Below, in pieces: positions 22,201-33,088 of a stretch of 64,000 nt of DNA. Made by a program: the position numbers and the translations under genes. Each line of letters opens with the position of its first letter. Positions within the stretch are counted from its first letter, which is position 1. The notes below the pieces were generated by a model. The model was not told the DNA's origin. It made no database searches and saw nothing but the letters and a program-made list of their open reading frames with translations. The stretch lies in assembly GCA_024114885.1 (NCBI GenBank), contig CP099422.1, positions 868,001-932,000 on the forward strand, in the 5' to 3' direction. The DNA is from Septoria linicola (lineage: Eukaryota; Ascomycota; Dothideomycetes; Mycosphaerellales; Mycosphaerellaceae).

Positions 22201-22490
22201 CCACAACACCTGGGCCTCTGATTGGAGCGCGACCTGATCTTGAGGAGGAGAATGCAGAGGCAACAGATGTCTTCGAGGCGCTGACACCGCAAATCACGCC
22301 ATTTGCGCGGAAGCTCAGAGCTGGAGGCATCGGTGGGACGCCTGCAAGGGCCCCGCAAAGCGCTCTTAGGAGCAGTGTGTTCGGAAGGTCAATCGGTCCT
22401 GGCGGAACCGCGAAAAGTGTACGCTTTGCCGGCTCAAGGCGCTTTGGCAGCGGACTTGAGCGACTCAGTAGTACTGGAGAGAGCTCCTAG
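19294..22490 (+). CDS. SFI1-like spindle-pole-body (centrin-binding) protein
   Basis: Exons 19294-19342 and 19399-22490 (56-bp intron, GTGAGT donor) encode 1046 residues. The N-terminal domain reads ELSNDQIETLYQICVSA then PIKALFTEYDAYVEEQG, as in fungal Sfi1 proteins; the start exon supplies its first 16 residues. A disordered, Arg/Ser-rich linker (about 100-200) precedes a long helix of Sfi1 repeats (about 215-880). The repeats have recurring aromatic anchors: AWTIAVDH, AFSNWYESL, YFTRWRKL, YLKLWNTN, RWFWNF, TLRLWRERT. Each repeat binds one centrin (Cdc31). The tail is Pro/Thr-rich with TPALFTPFAFDQ and KSVRFAGSRRF, likely sites for cell-cycle kinases. It builds the half-bridge needed to duplicate the spindle pole body. 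Family assignment rests on the repeat pattern and N-terminal domain. Confidence 0.88.
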
Positions 22491-22984
22491 TGATGCGTAG
22501 ATTAATGAAGGCGAATGTCATGAACACAGTGATCTCCGACGATCCGCTTACACGTTCCCATTTAATGCGCGGGCTACTCTGCTTGTGCATAGTGGCATCA
22601 TGGCTCGGCAAAGTACATCTGATAGCTACTGACCACGATACATCTAATGCAGGAAAAATGGATTAGGCAGAGCTGAGCCAAGCACTTCCGTGGCTTGCAT
22701 GACATCTGCCAGCCGTGCGACATTACGTGCCCTGATATGGATTCATTGTGTTCCTGCAGCTGCAGAACAACAGGTGCCCTTCATATGGTCTCGACGGCTA
22801 TGTGCATAGCCTGCTGGTATTCTCGTTGCCGAGCGCTTAGCGGTGTGTGGGGGTCTGTGGTTGAAGTAAGATGTGGAACAGTTGCTCAGTGATCTTGAGT
22901 ACGTGGACATGTCATTTTAAGAGAGCAACTTTGCTCAGAAGCTGATATAGAATCGTGAGCAGAGCCATAAGGAACGCTACAAGC
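22491..22984. other. Intergenic, upstream of first single-pass membrane gene
   Basis: 494 bp without a supported gene. It may contain an upstream exon with a signal peptide for the gene at 22985, but I could not define one. Confidence 0.4.
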
Positions 22985-24205
22985 ATGATCGTGCTTGCCG
23001 CCGAGACAAGTGATTCCACACTGGCCTTTACTCCCGAAAAGACTACAAGCCAACAAGAGCACAAATCGAGCGGTACTCTGCAATCTCCAACTCCCCCGCT
23101 GAACCGCAAATTCGCTGTCGCTATCGTTGCCCCGCTCTGCTTTCTCTTCCTGCTAGCGGTCTTGGGGATTGTGCTCTACTGCACAAGGAGGCAGCGTCCA
23201 CTTCGTCAGGGCACTGGTGGCAGGAGACGAAGCCAGTCAGCGCCACATCGGAGTAACTTTCATGGAGCGCTTGCGACAGATGATGCTGAAATAGGGCACG
23301 ATGAACGTGGAGTCGTGGTGAGTGATGTCCCTGATTTGTCATTAGAGACAAGCGCGCTGACTTGCTGATTCTGAACTCAGGATGACTGGCCTCGCCCTAT
23401 AACAACTGGCAAAAGATCAGACGATGGTCTCTCCAGAATCACAGAAATGCCTTCTCACTCTGACGAGTCTCGGAGGCGCGATAGACTCCGAGAGCTGCCA
23501 CTTTCGCCACCGATATCACACCAGCAACTGCCTTCCTCCTTGGTCTCGACCACCGAGACCATCGATGCCCTGGACAGCAGTAGCGACGATCTTGCTGGGC
23601 ACTTCAGCGGCCTCGATGAGGATCCTTTCTCTGACAGGGCGGCCATCACTGGAAGCAGATCGATGGAGGAGAACTCACCCGCCGTCCCGCCAAGTTCACG
23701 GCCGGTGCAGCGTGTTCGACCAATCTCTACTGGAAGTGTTGCGGATGAACCTGGGTCGAGATCTTCTTCAGACGATCCTGTGACGTCGATCAATACAGAC
23801 AGCAGTCACAGTATTGGCGACGGAGATACTGGCCAACAGGAGAATGCAGAAGACGTAGAAGAATCGTCGTCTGGGCAAGGTCATCCATATCAGGCTGTTT
23901 CCAGGACCGAAGACAGCGCCATACCAAACGACCATTCACAGCAAGTACATGAGCATTTTGCTGGACGAAGCAACAGCGTAGGTGCAGCAGAGCTCAAACG
24001 CAACATGGAACTCGTGGCACATCAAGACGACCCAGTACCGAATTCGAAGTCCCGGAGCACAGAGGTTCTTCCGCCTGCAAGAACGTTCTCAGACGTGTTC
24101 GGCGCACCAAGTAGTGTGCCAGCACCGCCACTCTCCAATAGAGGCTCTTGGCTAGAGGACCGACAGAGTGACGAGACCGAGTCTTCTTCGCCCGTTTCGC
24201 CCTAG
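22985..24205 (+). CDS. Single-pass membrane protein with long Ser-rich tail (first of two adjacent)
   Basis: Exons 22985-23317 and 23381-24205 (63-bp intron, GTGAGT donor, CTCAG acceptor) encode 385 residues. The frame runs upstream to a GTG at 22955, but the first ATG is at 22985. About 40 Ser/Thr/Pro residues are followed by one membrane helix, FAVAIVAPLCFLFLLAVLGI, then CTRRQRP, a positive stop-transfer. The remaining 300 residues are disordered and acidic/Ser-rich, with repeated Ser-Asp-Asp clusters. No signal peptide is visible, so an upstream exon may be missing. The layout (short S/T-rich outside, one helix, long cytoplasmic tail) resembles Mid2/Wsc-type wall sensors in form only; there is no recognisable WSC domain. 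The next gene has the same layout. Confidence 0.6.
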
Positions 24206-25008
24206 CATGCCGATAACACTTTGGCAATGCTGAGTGAACAATTGATAAGAGCACAACCGGGGATGGCATCGCCATGCCCCATATTCGCAAATACCCGTTC
24301 GGTGTCCACCTCATCTGTGTAACACATCACCCCATCACGTGTCCATCGATGCAACGCACGAGCGGTATTTGCAATCATCAGTCTTTTACCCCATGTTCGT
24401 GCATGTGCTTGTAACCCTCTGTGCCACAGCATGTGCAAACATGAAACAATGAACTCCCAAGCGAGGACACGACAGACACCTCACACTCGTGCAACAACAT
24501 GGTCGATCTCACGACCAATGACCCTGTTGCAGTTCGCACGACAGTTGCATGATGTGGTTGCTCTGCGTTGCGTTGGTGAACGCTCTGCTGAACTGTTTCT
24601 CTGTAGGCTGGGGGGTGTTTTTTGTGAATTCTTGCTTTCATTATTGCGTGCGTGCGAGACCACCGTTGCCCTACCACGTTTCATACATCCTGCTTCGTTG
24701 CGCGCGTTTGATGTAGATTGACGACGGTTGTGTTTGCTTGGTTGTGCGAGGAGAGGAAAAAGAGAAAGAAACATGTTGTTGTAACAATCTAGCTCTGTTG
24801 CATCCTGCGTGCACACATGCATACATGCATGCACAATGTGCGTCTCGTTTGCATGACCGAACAACGAAACGAAACGCTACGCTCGCAAAAGGAACACTGG
24901 TAGGACTCGTATCGTGTCGCTACCGTGGCAAGTTCTCTCCTCTTCATCCTGGCTTGGAGAACTGGAGGATCTGTAGATCATTTGGCCTCTGTCTGCAGGA
25001 AGATCAAT
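24206..25008. other. Intergenic between the two single-pass membrane genes
   Basis: 803 bp, no supported gene. A short ATGCATACATGCATGC-like run lies near 24,817-24,832. A good acceptor (TCTGCAG at 24992-24998) just before the next start hints at an unseen upstream exon. Confidence 0.4.
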
Positions 25009-26004
25009 ATGCATGCTCCATGGCCTGGATCGCGGATGGATGGAAGATATGCCGCGGTGGACTTTGTGGGCACATGGGAGAGCACGGCTCCGGCGACGTG
25101 GTCGTCGAGTCCAGCAGAAGAGAGCATTAGCTTCGACAGCGCGCCAACACCTTCTCCTAATTCAATATTCCGCGCAGAGGCTCCCACTTCAGCGTATTCG
25201 TCAACTGCGCTCGCCACTGGGATAGGGGAAGGTCTAGTCGCCACACAATCGTCCTGCAGCACATGTGAGGCAACAGCATCAGCAGCATCGCATACACCAG
25301 ATGATGATACTCAGCAAAGATCACAGCAAGTCCCGCTCATCTTGACAGTGGTAATACTCAGCTGCCTAATCCTCATCGCACTTCTTGTGCTGGGATGGCT
25401 GAGGTTTCGGCGGAGACGAAGGATCAAGCAAGAACTCGATCGCAGCTGCCTGCATAACGACAGCACCGCAGACAACGATAGCTCGGACGTCTTGCAGGAG
25501 AAACCACACAGAGCACCATCCGCCCTCAGTCTGACGGGTCCAACTCTGGTGCCTGATGCCAGTTCCAGCATGAGGACGTTACTCTACTTGTCGCCGACAG
25601 TGTATGCTGAGCATGGGACGCAGCGTACGCTGCGAGATCCAAGATATTCCTCCAGTACAATCGAGGATTGTCATCCGGCTTTCATGCCAGCTCCAACTCG
25701 TGCTCTGCCGCCGATACCGCCGCTGAAGAATAGGCTGCCACCTAAAGCGCCGCCTTCTTCACCGAGCATTTCCGTAAGGTCCACGATACCAGAGCGGCGT
25801 GCGTCCAGGAATGCGATTCGATTTCCAGTCGCGAGACTAGCCTCCATCGACACGCAAAACACGTCGCTAGTTTCGCCAGTCTCGGACAAACCGGACAGTC
25901 CAACTGTTGGTATAATCAATACTCACGATGCATCGAGTAAAAGCAGCCCGTCGAGCTCAGCGCGATCTGCCCATGACGTTTCACTTCAAGTCGCTACGAG
26001 ATGA
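25009..26004 (+). CDS. Single-pass membrane protein with Pro/Ser-rich tail (second of two adjacent)
   Basis: 331 residues from the first ATG; the open frame extends to a GTG at 24925. The outer part is Ser/Thr/Ala-rich and has a CSTC pair. The membrane helix VPLILTVVILSCLILIALLV (about 107-126) is followed by LRFRRRRRIKQ, a strong stop-transfer. The tail has a proline cluster (ALPPIPPLKNRLPPKAPP) that could bind SH3 or WW domains, and many Ser-Pro sites. No signal peptide or known domain is visible. Size, single helix, charge pattern and disordered tail match the upstream neighbour, although sequences differ. It could be a sensor or adaptor at the cell surface; this is inference from layout only. 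Confidence 0.6.
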   Translation: MHAPWPGSRMDGRYAAVDFVGTWESTAPATWSSSPAEESISFDSAPTPSPNSIFRAEAPTSAYSSTALATGIGEGLVATQSSCSTCEATASAASHTPDDDTQQRSQQVPLILTVVILSCLILIALLVLGWLRFRRRRRIKQELDRSCLHNDSTADNDSSDVLQEKPHRAPSALSLTGPTLVPDASSSMRTLLYLSPTVYAEHGTQRTLRDPRYSSSTIEDCHPAFMPAPTRALPPIPPLKNRLPPKAPPSSPSISVRSTIPERRASRNAIRFPVARLASIDTQNTSLVSPVSDKPDSPTVGIINTHDASSKSSPSSSARSAHDVSLQVATR

Positions 26005-28524
26005 CCTTGGTTATTCTTAGCAGGCAGCAAGATTGTTCGAGGATTTGTAAATTTGGCGGTGTGGTATCCAGGATGTGCTTGTCTGTCAAAACTTCCAGAA
26101 GCCGGAATGGGCTAATTCCAGCTGCACGGGTCCGAGCATATTTAGAGACTGTATGGAGACAGACCTGGTTGATGGTAATCATGAGCGCGGTAGATCGCGA
26201 GTGTCAGATGCGTTCTAGTCAGTAGTGGTAATACAGCATTTAATGTATGTCCTCAGCATACGTATCTCGTGTTTCTATGACTTCTGGCATACGCGCGGCG
26301 TCGAGAGAGCCTCTCGACGGAAACAAAGCAATTTGCACGACCGGCCTGGATCCCGATGCTCGTGGTTCATATCGTAGTTCGAGCATCGAGGGCGGCCAAA
26401 ATCAATTGCCTCAGGCAGACCTTTCAATGTCTGGTCTGCGCCAAGTTTCACCACGACACATGCCTAGGATTGCTAGCTGCTAGAAACCTGCTGCACATCT
26501 TTGGTAAACGCATCGCCAAATATCACATTGACGATGCGCACGGATCCAGCCAGTTGTTGCTGACAGCTTTTGGTAGTAGACTGTAGGTTGCCTACGGCGC
26601 GTGGCAGTCGCTTTTTCTGAAGATGGTATGGTGCCCGCTTGGTGCCGGAGCACAGAGTCATGATCGTCTTCGAAACCGGGCAAGAGTTTGGGATCATTTG
26701 CGTAGATGCCACTGTCAGTTCAAAGCGTGCCGTCAACAACAACGACGAATCGATCCCGGTGGTCATCCCGACAAACTACCGTTACAATGGGAAGTCTGGC
26801 CAGGCCGACGTCCGAGCTAAGGTGTGGAGGGCGATATTACGAATGCAGCGCTGCAGCCGAGCTGTCATCGCTAGAGAATCGTGACCTTTCCCTCGGCGGC
26901 ACGTGCAAAATTCTGGCACATCCGTAGTGTTTCATGTTGTCTTGCAAACACATGTTCTCGGTAACGCGCTGATGATCACTCGGTACCTGCAGGTTTGATA
27001 TAGACCTGGAGGCTTATGATGGCCCAGCGGTGCTCTGCAACAGGAATGACGTCCTATACCATAGCTCTGAAGCTTTAGTACGGAGACATGGTGCAGCGAT
27101 AATCCTTGTCGTCTGGCTGTCAAGGTTGGGCAGAAATCTGACGCCTCAAGTGTTTAGAGTCGCGGACCGCTGCTGCATGCTGCGAGTCATTTGCGCTAAA
27201 CCATCATTCATGATGCACCTGGGCCGGATCATCAGGTCGAGCAGCTGGAAATGGAAGATGTACATTTGACACATGCTTCGCGGCCTGCGACAACGATGCG
27301 CAGAAGAGGTGTCGGACGCATCGTAGCAAGTCAGGCATTGTTGTTGATCGCACGGCGGATCTCACGTAGCGTGATTGCGCTTGCATGGTTAGGCCCAAGA
27401 CGGCAATGGTGCTGGGACGCTTGCACATCATCGCCGAGTGCCTGCGATTTGAGATAGATGCTCTTCGACAAGCAAGCCAGCGTTTGATGACCATTGAATT
27501 GTTGCGATGGGACGGTCAGCCGTGTGGCGATCCATTGTCGGCGACCATGGCAGCGCGCGTACGAGCAGTGCAAATATAGGTAGGCGTCAGAGTCGGCCGT
27601 GGGTTCAATGGCAGGCGAAATTGGAAGCGGTTAAAACACCAAAGTGCTCTGTGCAGCGAGGCCTGACCAGCCATCTTTTTGACTACGAGACTAGCCAGTG
27701 CGGCGGCTCTCCACGCGCTCCCTCACACTCACACACACTCTCTCGTGTCGTTGCTTGCTGCTTGTTGCTTGCATTATACATCTCACTACCCTCCTCCTCT
27801 GCACGAACTTGTGCGCATTCGTGCCTCGGGCTTTGAACGCACGTTGCACAGCATCCTCACGACAGCTATCCACTCCAGAACCCACATTACTACTCGAGGG
27901 TAGATTGCGGAAGCCTGAAGGACCAACGGGCAAGGATCATTCTGCTGCACATGGACACTCCGATCTGCACCTTGCCTTGCTTGTGATCTTTCGTCCAGCT
28001 CGCCTGCCTGTCTGTTGATGCTGCTGCGAAACACTGCTCACTACTCTCACACGCACGCTCACACCCTGCAGCTGCGCATTCGATAATAGCAGCATCGGTG
28101 CAGTGGTAGCTCACAACGTGTTTGGGCCAAGCGCGACGCCAATCGCTGTTCTCAAACCGGCTTCAACCACTCTCGTTTCCCCACGGACGGCGTGCAGCTC
28201 GCTCATTCTACGGCTCGGCATCCTCTTGCGTACCACGGGCAGCTATCGCGTCCTGCAGCGAGCAAGCATCATTCGCACACGCACACAACTCACAGCAACA
28301 CGGCAGGAGCGACAATCACCCACCGCCATCACCATCCCCAGTGACGGCGCCTGCTGCTTTTAGAAGGCTTACCAAGGCCTCTTGGGCGATATTACACGTG
28401 CGGCGCCTGCACACGAGTAGAGCGCGAGACGGCACACACCCTTCTGCGGGTCTCATCTTACGCCCGCATACAGCAGCGCCGATTACCCATACACCGCCTA
28501 GAGCGTGCGCGCACCCCTTCAACC
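26005..28524. other. 2.5-kb gene-poor interval and kinase leader
   Basis: Many frames of 60-110 codons occur on both strands and none is convincing. From about 27,715 the plus strand becomes CT/CA-rich (CACTCACACACACTCTCTCG near 27,725-27,745), likely promoter and leader of the KIN4-like gene. Short upstream frames lie in this leader (for example 28103-28363), so translation control through uORFs is possible. Confidence 0.45.
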
Positions 28525-31500
28525 ATGTCGGCTGACGTGCAGCAACAAAGCGACCGCTTTGCCTCGCCCTCTGCCCAGCTGGCCACATCCCCGCCGGCTT
28601 CGTCACGAAGGGCTGCAGGCCAACCGAACAATGCATCCATTCCGAATTCGCCGCCGCAGCCACAACTGTCCGCGGCCATGACCTCCCCTCGTGGCAGCCA
28701 GACGCAGCAGAGCGCTATGAGTGCCTCAACGTATCAGCAGTTCTACCCGGAATCCGGCGCGCCATCATCGGCAGCAGGAAGGCCGTCTTCACAACAAACG
28801 CCGACTCACGCGTCGAGAACACAATCATCCTATGGCCAGAGCGGATATGGCAGTGGGAGCGAGCGTGACCGCCAAGGCAGTGACAATGAGAGACGAAGAG
28901 GACACCGCACGCCGCAGCAGGAGCAGCCTGGCAGCGGCAGAAGTCAACGTACCCGCAACGCTCCGACGTCGAGTCGATCGCAGACATCGATGGGCCAGCC
29001 GCCGATGGGTACCGATCTGCCTCGCGAAAACAGTGCTGTTATCAACCGCATAGTGGTGGATGACCCTCAGAGTGACCGAGCCAGAGAAGAAGCGCGTAAA
29101 GCTGAGGCTCGACCCAATGACCCAGCTTCTCAATTGGCAGGGCTATCTCTAGAATCTTCAGAGCCTGCGCCGGTGCAGAGAAGTCGCCAGGAACACCTCA
29201 AGCACTCATCCTCTCACCGGAAAGAGGTCAAGTTCGGTGATTACATTCTCGGACAGACCATTGGCGAGGGCGAGTTCGGCAAAGTAAAGATGGGTTGGAA
29301 GAAGGATTCGACGGTTCAGGTCGCCATCAAACTGATACGAAAGGAGAGCCTGGCGGGCAACAACACTCGACTTCCTAAGATCTATCGTGAAATCTCCATC
29401 CTTCGCGAGCTGCAACATCCCAACATCGTCCGGCTGCACGAATTTGTCGAGACCGAGCGACACATGGGCATAATACTGGAATATGCATCTGGAGGCGAGC
29501 TCTTCGACTACATTCTCAACCACCGATATTTGAAGGACCCGGCAGCTAGGAGGCTGTTTGCCCAGCTGGTGTCGGGTGTGGGCTATCTGCACAAAAAGGG
29601 CATTGTTCACAGAGATCTGAAACTGGAGAACCTTCTCCTTGATCGTAACAAGCATATCATAATCACTGACTTTGGCTTCGCTAACACATTCGATCCACGC
29701 GATGAGTTGGGCGAGGATGTAGAAGGCAGGATAGCCGACAAAGAATACGTGAAGCGGTATGGCTATGATAAGGTCATTGCGTGGCAAGATGGCCGAGAAG
29801 GTGGACACAGGAGGGGCGATCTGATGCAGACATCATGTGGCAGTCCCTGCTATGCCGCGCCAGAGCTCGTGGTCAGTGATGGGCTCTACACTGGCAGGAA
29901 AGTGGACGTCTGGAGTTGTGGAGTGATCTTGGTGAGTTATTCTGCGCTTCTCATTTTTTCGTGCTCGTGCTTACAATTTCAGTATGCAATGTTGGCCGGA
30001 TACCTCCCCTTTGACGACGATCCTGCGAATCCGGAAGGCGACAACATCAATCTCCTGTACAAATACATTGTAAGCACACCCCTGACCTTCCCCGAGTATG
30101 TGACACCACATGCTCGCGATCTGTTGCGGAGGATACTGGTACCAGACCCAAGACGGCGGGCGGACTTGTTCGAAGTGGCACGGCATAGTTGGCTGTCTGA
30201 ATACACGCATGTTGTGAGCTTTATTGGAAGCAAGGTGAACAACGATCAAGACGGGATGGACACAACGATGCAGGACGAGGAGGCACAGCTTGGACGCAGT
30301 GCTTCGGTCAGAGAGCCGTCAAGCAGACCAGCAGCCGAGAGAGCATCTTCGTCGCAAGCACCAAGACACGTCGCTGCATCCAGCATGGGCGGTGACGATG
30401 CTAGCGACATCAGGAAGCAACAGCGAGACGCCAAGCGAAGAACGGTGCAGGTTGAATATGTCGCGCCAGAGCTTGCCACAATGCGAGGCGAGGCTAGCCC
30501 AGAACCTGTCAACCGAAGACCACTTCCGATTTCAGCTGTATCTGGATCTGGTAAGACAAGAGCAAGGACAGAAACACAAGGCCCGGTTGAGGTTACGCCG
30601 CAGAGACAAGACAACTCGATGCAGCCACCGCCCTCTAGGTCAGGCAGGGAGCAAGGCAGGATTGCTTCAGCGGATCAGAGTGGCATGTACAACAGCTCGA
30701 CGCCAAGCGCGATACCACGACCCAATACCAGTGGCACACTCGGAGGCACCTCGCGTCTGCCATCTCGTGGGAATTCCTACAGCACTCCAGCTGCTGCTCA
30801 GCCAACAAACACGACAGTTCAGGGATCATTCTCGCAACCGAAGTCGAACTCGGGTTACATCATCGCAGGCTCGGGTCCGGTCGCTTTGGAACCTGAACAT
30901 TTGGATGCCAGTGGCAGACCACAAAGCGAGCAAGCATCTGCAGTGCAACGCTTCCAGTCTCCTCAACAGCCATACTCTGGTGGTAAGCCCTCCGGCCATA
31001 GGCGAAGCAGCACACTCGGAAGCCTCGCAGACAAGGTTCTGAACAGGAGCAACTCGAAGCGTCAATCGCAGTCGCAACAGCAAGACGGCGGTGCTGCGGT
31101 TCACAACGAGAAGCGGGATAGGAAGTATCCCCCTATCAGCATGAAGAACGCCATGCCCTATGGCGCAGGCGAAGCAACGCCGCGGCAATCCACCGAAAGC
31201 CGTCGACCAAGCTTTCATCTTGGACGTAAGGCGTCCAAGGAAGGCAGTGTCAGCGGGCGACGATCTTCGCGACGATTCTCTTGGCTACCAGCCAGTCTGA
31301 GCATGAACAACTTTGGTGGAAAGAAGACTGAGGGATATGACTCGGGTGGTGATGACGGATACCGGCCACCTCAGTCGCAGCAATCCAATCAGTCCAGGAG
31401 AGGAAGACCAGATAGCAAAGGAGCGGCATTCGGACGAGGCGCCACCGATAGTCCGCAAGCTACCGACAGCAATCTGGCACTTTACTACGATGAAGACAGG

Positions 31501-31929
31501 GAGCAAGCTCGTGAGCGCAGGGGCAGCAATGTGCCTGGTTCCTCGCAGTACAACAAGGCACTTCCTACATCGCCTGGTCAATTTCCAACACCGCCACCTG
31601 TTGCACGCAAGCAGTACCGGGACGACGGATACGGAGGCAACCGCCTTGAAAGTGAACCACCCGAGCGATTCTATACCCCAGACCCTGCCTTGTCGACCAC
31701 CTCCAACGCTGAACAGTACAACATTGGGAGCAACGGCGAGTGGCAGCCTGCTTCTCAGTCGCAGCTGTCACAAATCTCGCCTGAATCGTCTAGGCGGCGG
31801 GACGAGTCGCTTCGCCCTGCACAGAGGCGATTTGCAGATGGCTACGATCACGGACACGGAGGCAGTTCCAGCGCGACCAGGAAGGTTATGGACTTCTTCA
31901 GGCGCAGAGGCCGCGATCGGGAAACATAG
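28525..31929 (+). CDS. KIN4-like Ser/Thr protein kinase
   Basis: Exons 28525-29931 and 29983-31929 encode 1117 residues. The 51-bp intron (GTGAGT...TTTCAG) is in frame; removing it joins WSCGVIL to YAMLAGYLPFDDDP, the normal kinase sequence. The first 230 residues are disordered and rich in Ser, Gln and Arg. The kinase domain (about 235-550) has GEGEFGKV, AIKLIRKE, HRDLKLENLLLD, DFGFANTF and SCGSPCYAAPEL. A long insert sits between DFG and the activation-loop Ser-Pro, as in Kin4/Ppk1. The 560-residue tail is disordered and ends KVMDFFRRRGRDRET, a conserved-looking basic motif. In yeast, Kin4 blocks mitotic exit when the spindle is misplaced; in filamentous fungi it may act at septa or spindle poles. 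The kinase class is certain; the Kin4 subfamily is likely. Confidence 0.9.
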   Translation: MSADVQQQSDRFASPSAQLATSPPASSRRAAGQPNNASIPNSPPQPQLSAAMTSPRGSQTQQSAMSASTYQQFYPESGAPSSAAGRPSSQQTPTHASRTQSSYGQSGYGSGSERDRQGSDNERRRGHRTPQQEQPGSGRSQRTRNAPTSSRSQTSMGQPPMGTDLPRENSAVINRIVVDDPQSDRAREEARKAEARPNDPASQLAGLSLESSEPAPVQRSRQEHLKHSSSHRKEVKFGDYILGQTIGEGEFGKVKMGWKKDSTVQVAIKLIRKESLAGNNTRLPKIYREISILRELQHPNIVRLHEFVETERHMGIILEYASGGELFDYILNHRYLKDPAARRLFAQLVSGVGYLHKKGIVHRDLKLENLLLDRNKHIIITDFGFANTFDPRDELGEDVEGRIADKEYVKRYGYDKVIAWQDGREGGHRRGDLMQTSCGSPCYAAPELVVSDGLYTGRKVDVWSCGVILVSYSALLIFSCSCLQFQYAMLAGYLPFDDDPANPEGDNINLLYKYIVSTPLTFPEYVTPHARDLLRRILVPDPRRRADLFEVARHSWLSEYTHVVSFIGSKVNNDQDGMDTTMQDEEAQLGRSASVREPSSRPAAERASSSQAPRHVAASSMGGDDASDIRKQQRDAKRRTVQVEYVAPELATMRGEASPEPVNRRPLPISAVSGSGKTRARTETQGPVEVTPQRQDNSMQPPPSRSGREQGRIASADQSGMYNSSTPSAIPRPNTSGTLGGTSRLPSRGNSYSTPAAAQPTNTTVQGSFSQPKSNSGYIIAGSGPVALEPEHLDASGRPQSEQASAVQRFQSPQQPYSGGKPSGHRRSSTLGSLADKVLNRSNSKRQSQSQQQDGGAAVHNEKRDRKYPPISMKNAMPYGAGEATPRQSTESRRPSFHLGRKASKEGSVSGRRSSRRFSWLPASLSMNNFGGKKTEGYDSGGDDGYRPPQSQQSNQSRRGRPDSKGAAFGRGATDSPQATDSNLALYYDEDREQARERRGSNVPGSSQYNKALPTSPGQFPTPPPVARKQYRDDGYGGNRLESEPPERFYTPDPALSTTSNAEQYNIGSNGEWQPASQSQLSQISPESSRRRDESLRPAQRRFADGYDHGHGGSSSATRKVMDFFRRRGRDRET
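29932..29982 (+). other. In-frame 51-bp intron of the KIN4-like kinase
   Basis: It begins GTGAGT and ends TTTCAG, has a T-rich middle and no in-frame stop. It splits the helix after the conserved DVWSCGVIL, so retention would insert 17 residues into the kinase core. Confidence 0.85.
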
Positions 31930-33088
31930 GAGTTTCCTGTCGCCCGTCGCCTCAGTGGCCGAAGGAAAAGCGGCTACGCTACCGATGGCGCTGCGGAACG
32001 ATAATAGCAACCAGGAGATTCGTAAGTAACACGCGGATGTCGAGCACCTTACGCGGCTGGCTCTCACGGAGACGACCGAAATGCCGGCGAGCTTTCTCTT
32101 TATGGTGATGCAAAGATATATCTCGAACCCAGGAATGACAAGGGTTGGGATGGACGGTAGCTACTGGCTGCCCGGTATTCACTTTCAGGCTGTAATGCAT
32201 TATGGGTGTAGTCTGAGTTTGGTGGTATAGGACTAATAGTATTCGAGTGGAGAGTTCATCGGTTCATCAGCACAAGCGACGGCGTTTTATCACATGGAAG
32301 GGTATTGTCTTCAGCGGATGTACTTGTGAGCTTCTTATCTGGCTCTTTGTCAAGATAGAACAGGTGTAGATGTGTAGTGGGGCGAGAGTCAATACAGGCG
32401 CCTTGGAGGTGCGATTTCAGGTTGCGGCCACTACGGCATCTACTGCGGACAGAGTCGAATAACATGTTGACCATACTCACCACCTCATGCGCAACTTAGC
32501 CCACACGGTGGTATCGATGGCCTCTCGACCTTCTGAACAACAATCGCCCAGCCACAATTGTTCTGCCGCTGAAACTCAACAGACATCCGCATCGAGCGTC
32601 TCGACGTACGGAACCTCACCAGACCGACAACAGCCTTTCATACGAGACGCAATTGGCAAGTCCTACGTCCTCTGGCATGGCAAAACAACCAAGTCCGTCC
32701 TCACAAGTCCTTTCGCATGCGCATCTGCCCTTGAGGTGACGAAGATGCGATCTCCTCAAACGGCTTGCCTTCGAGCTTTGCCTTTCACATATGTCCATCC
32801 AAGGTCGCAACAGGCAAGCAACGATGTCAAATCAGGCCCGTCAAAGCCCTTGAGCTCCAAGAAGCAGTAATACTGGGGGACATGAACAAAGCCACAAAGT
32901 CTTGGCGACAGGCGGGAAGCAGTTTTGGGCGAACAGAAGTGAAATGAAATAGCCGTCTTTGCAGCGGCCTACGGATCTGGCGAGATGGATGGAAGCATTG
33001 AAAAGGTATGCCTTCGCCGAAGGAGTGAACCTAGTCTGTCTACTCCTATTGCGAGACTGCCGAACTTTGGCGGCAATTTAATTCACTT
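31930..33088. other. Intergenic between KIN4-like gene and P450
   Basis: 1.16 kb. A plus-strand frame at 32517-32870 (118 codons) contains RDAIGKSYVLW, which faintly recalls a small fungal ubiquitin-like domain, but the rest does not fit. No other feature. Confidence 0.4.

Noticed and set aside
29206..29808. 200-codon minus-strand frame
   Set aside because: Antisense to the conserved kinase core of the KIN4-like gene.
32517..32870. Possible small ubiquitin-like protein
   Set aside because: Only RDAIGKSYVLW recalls the fold; the remaining sequence does not follow it and no intron restores it.
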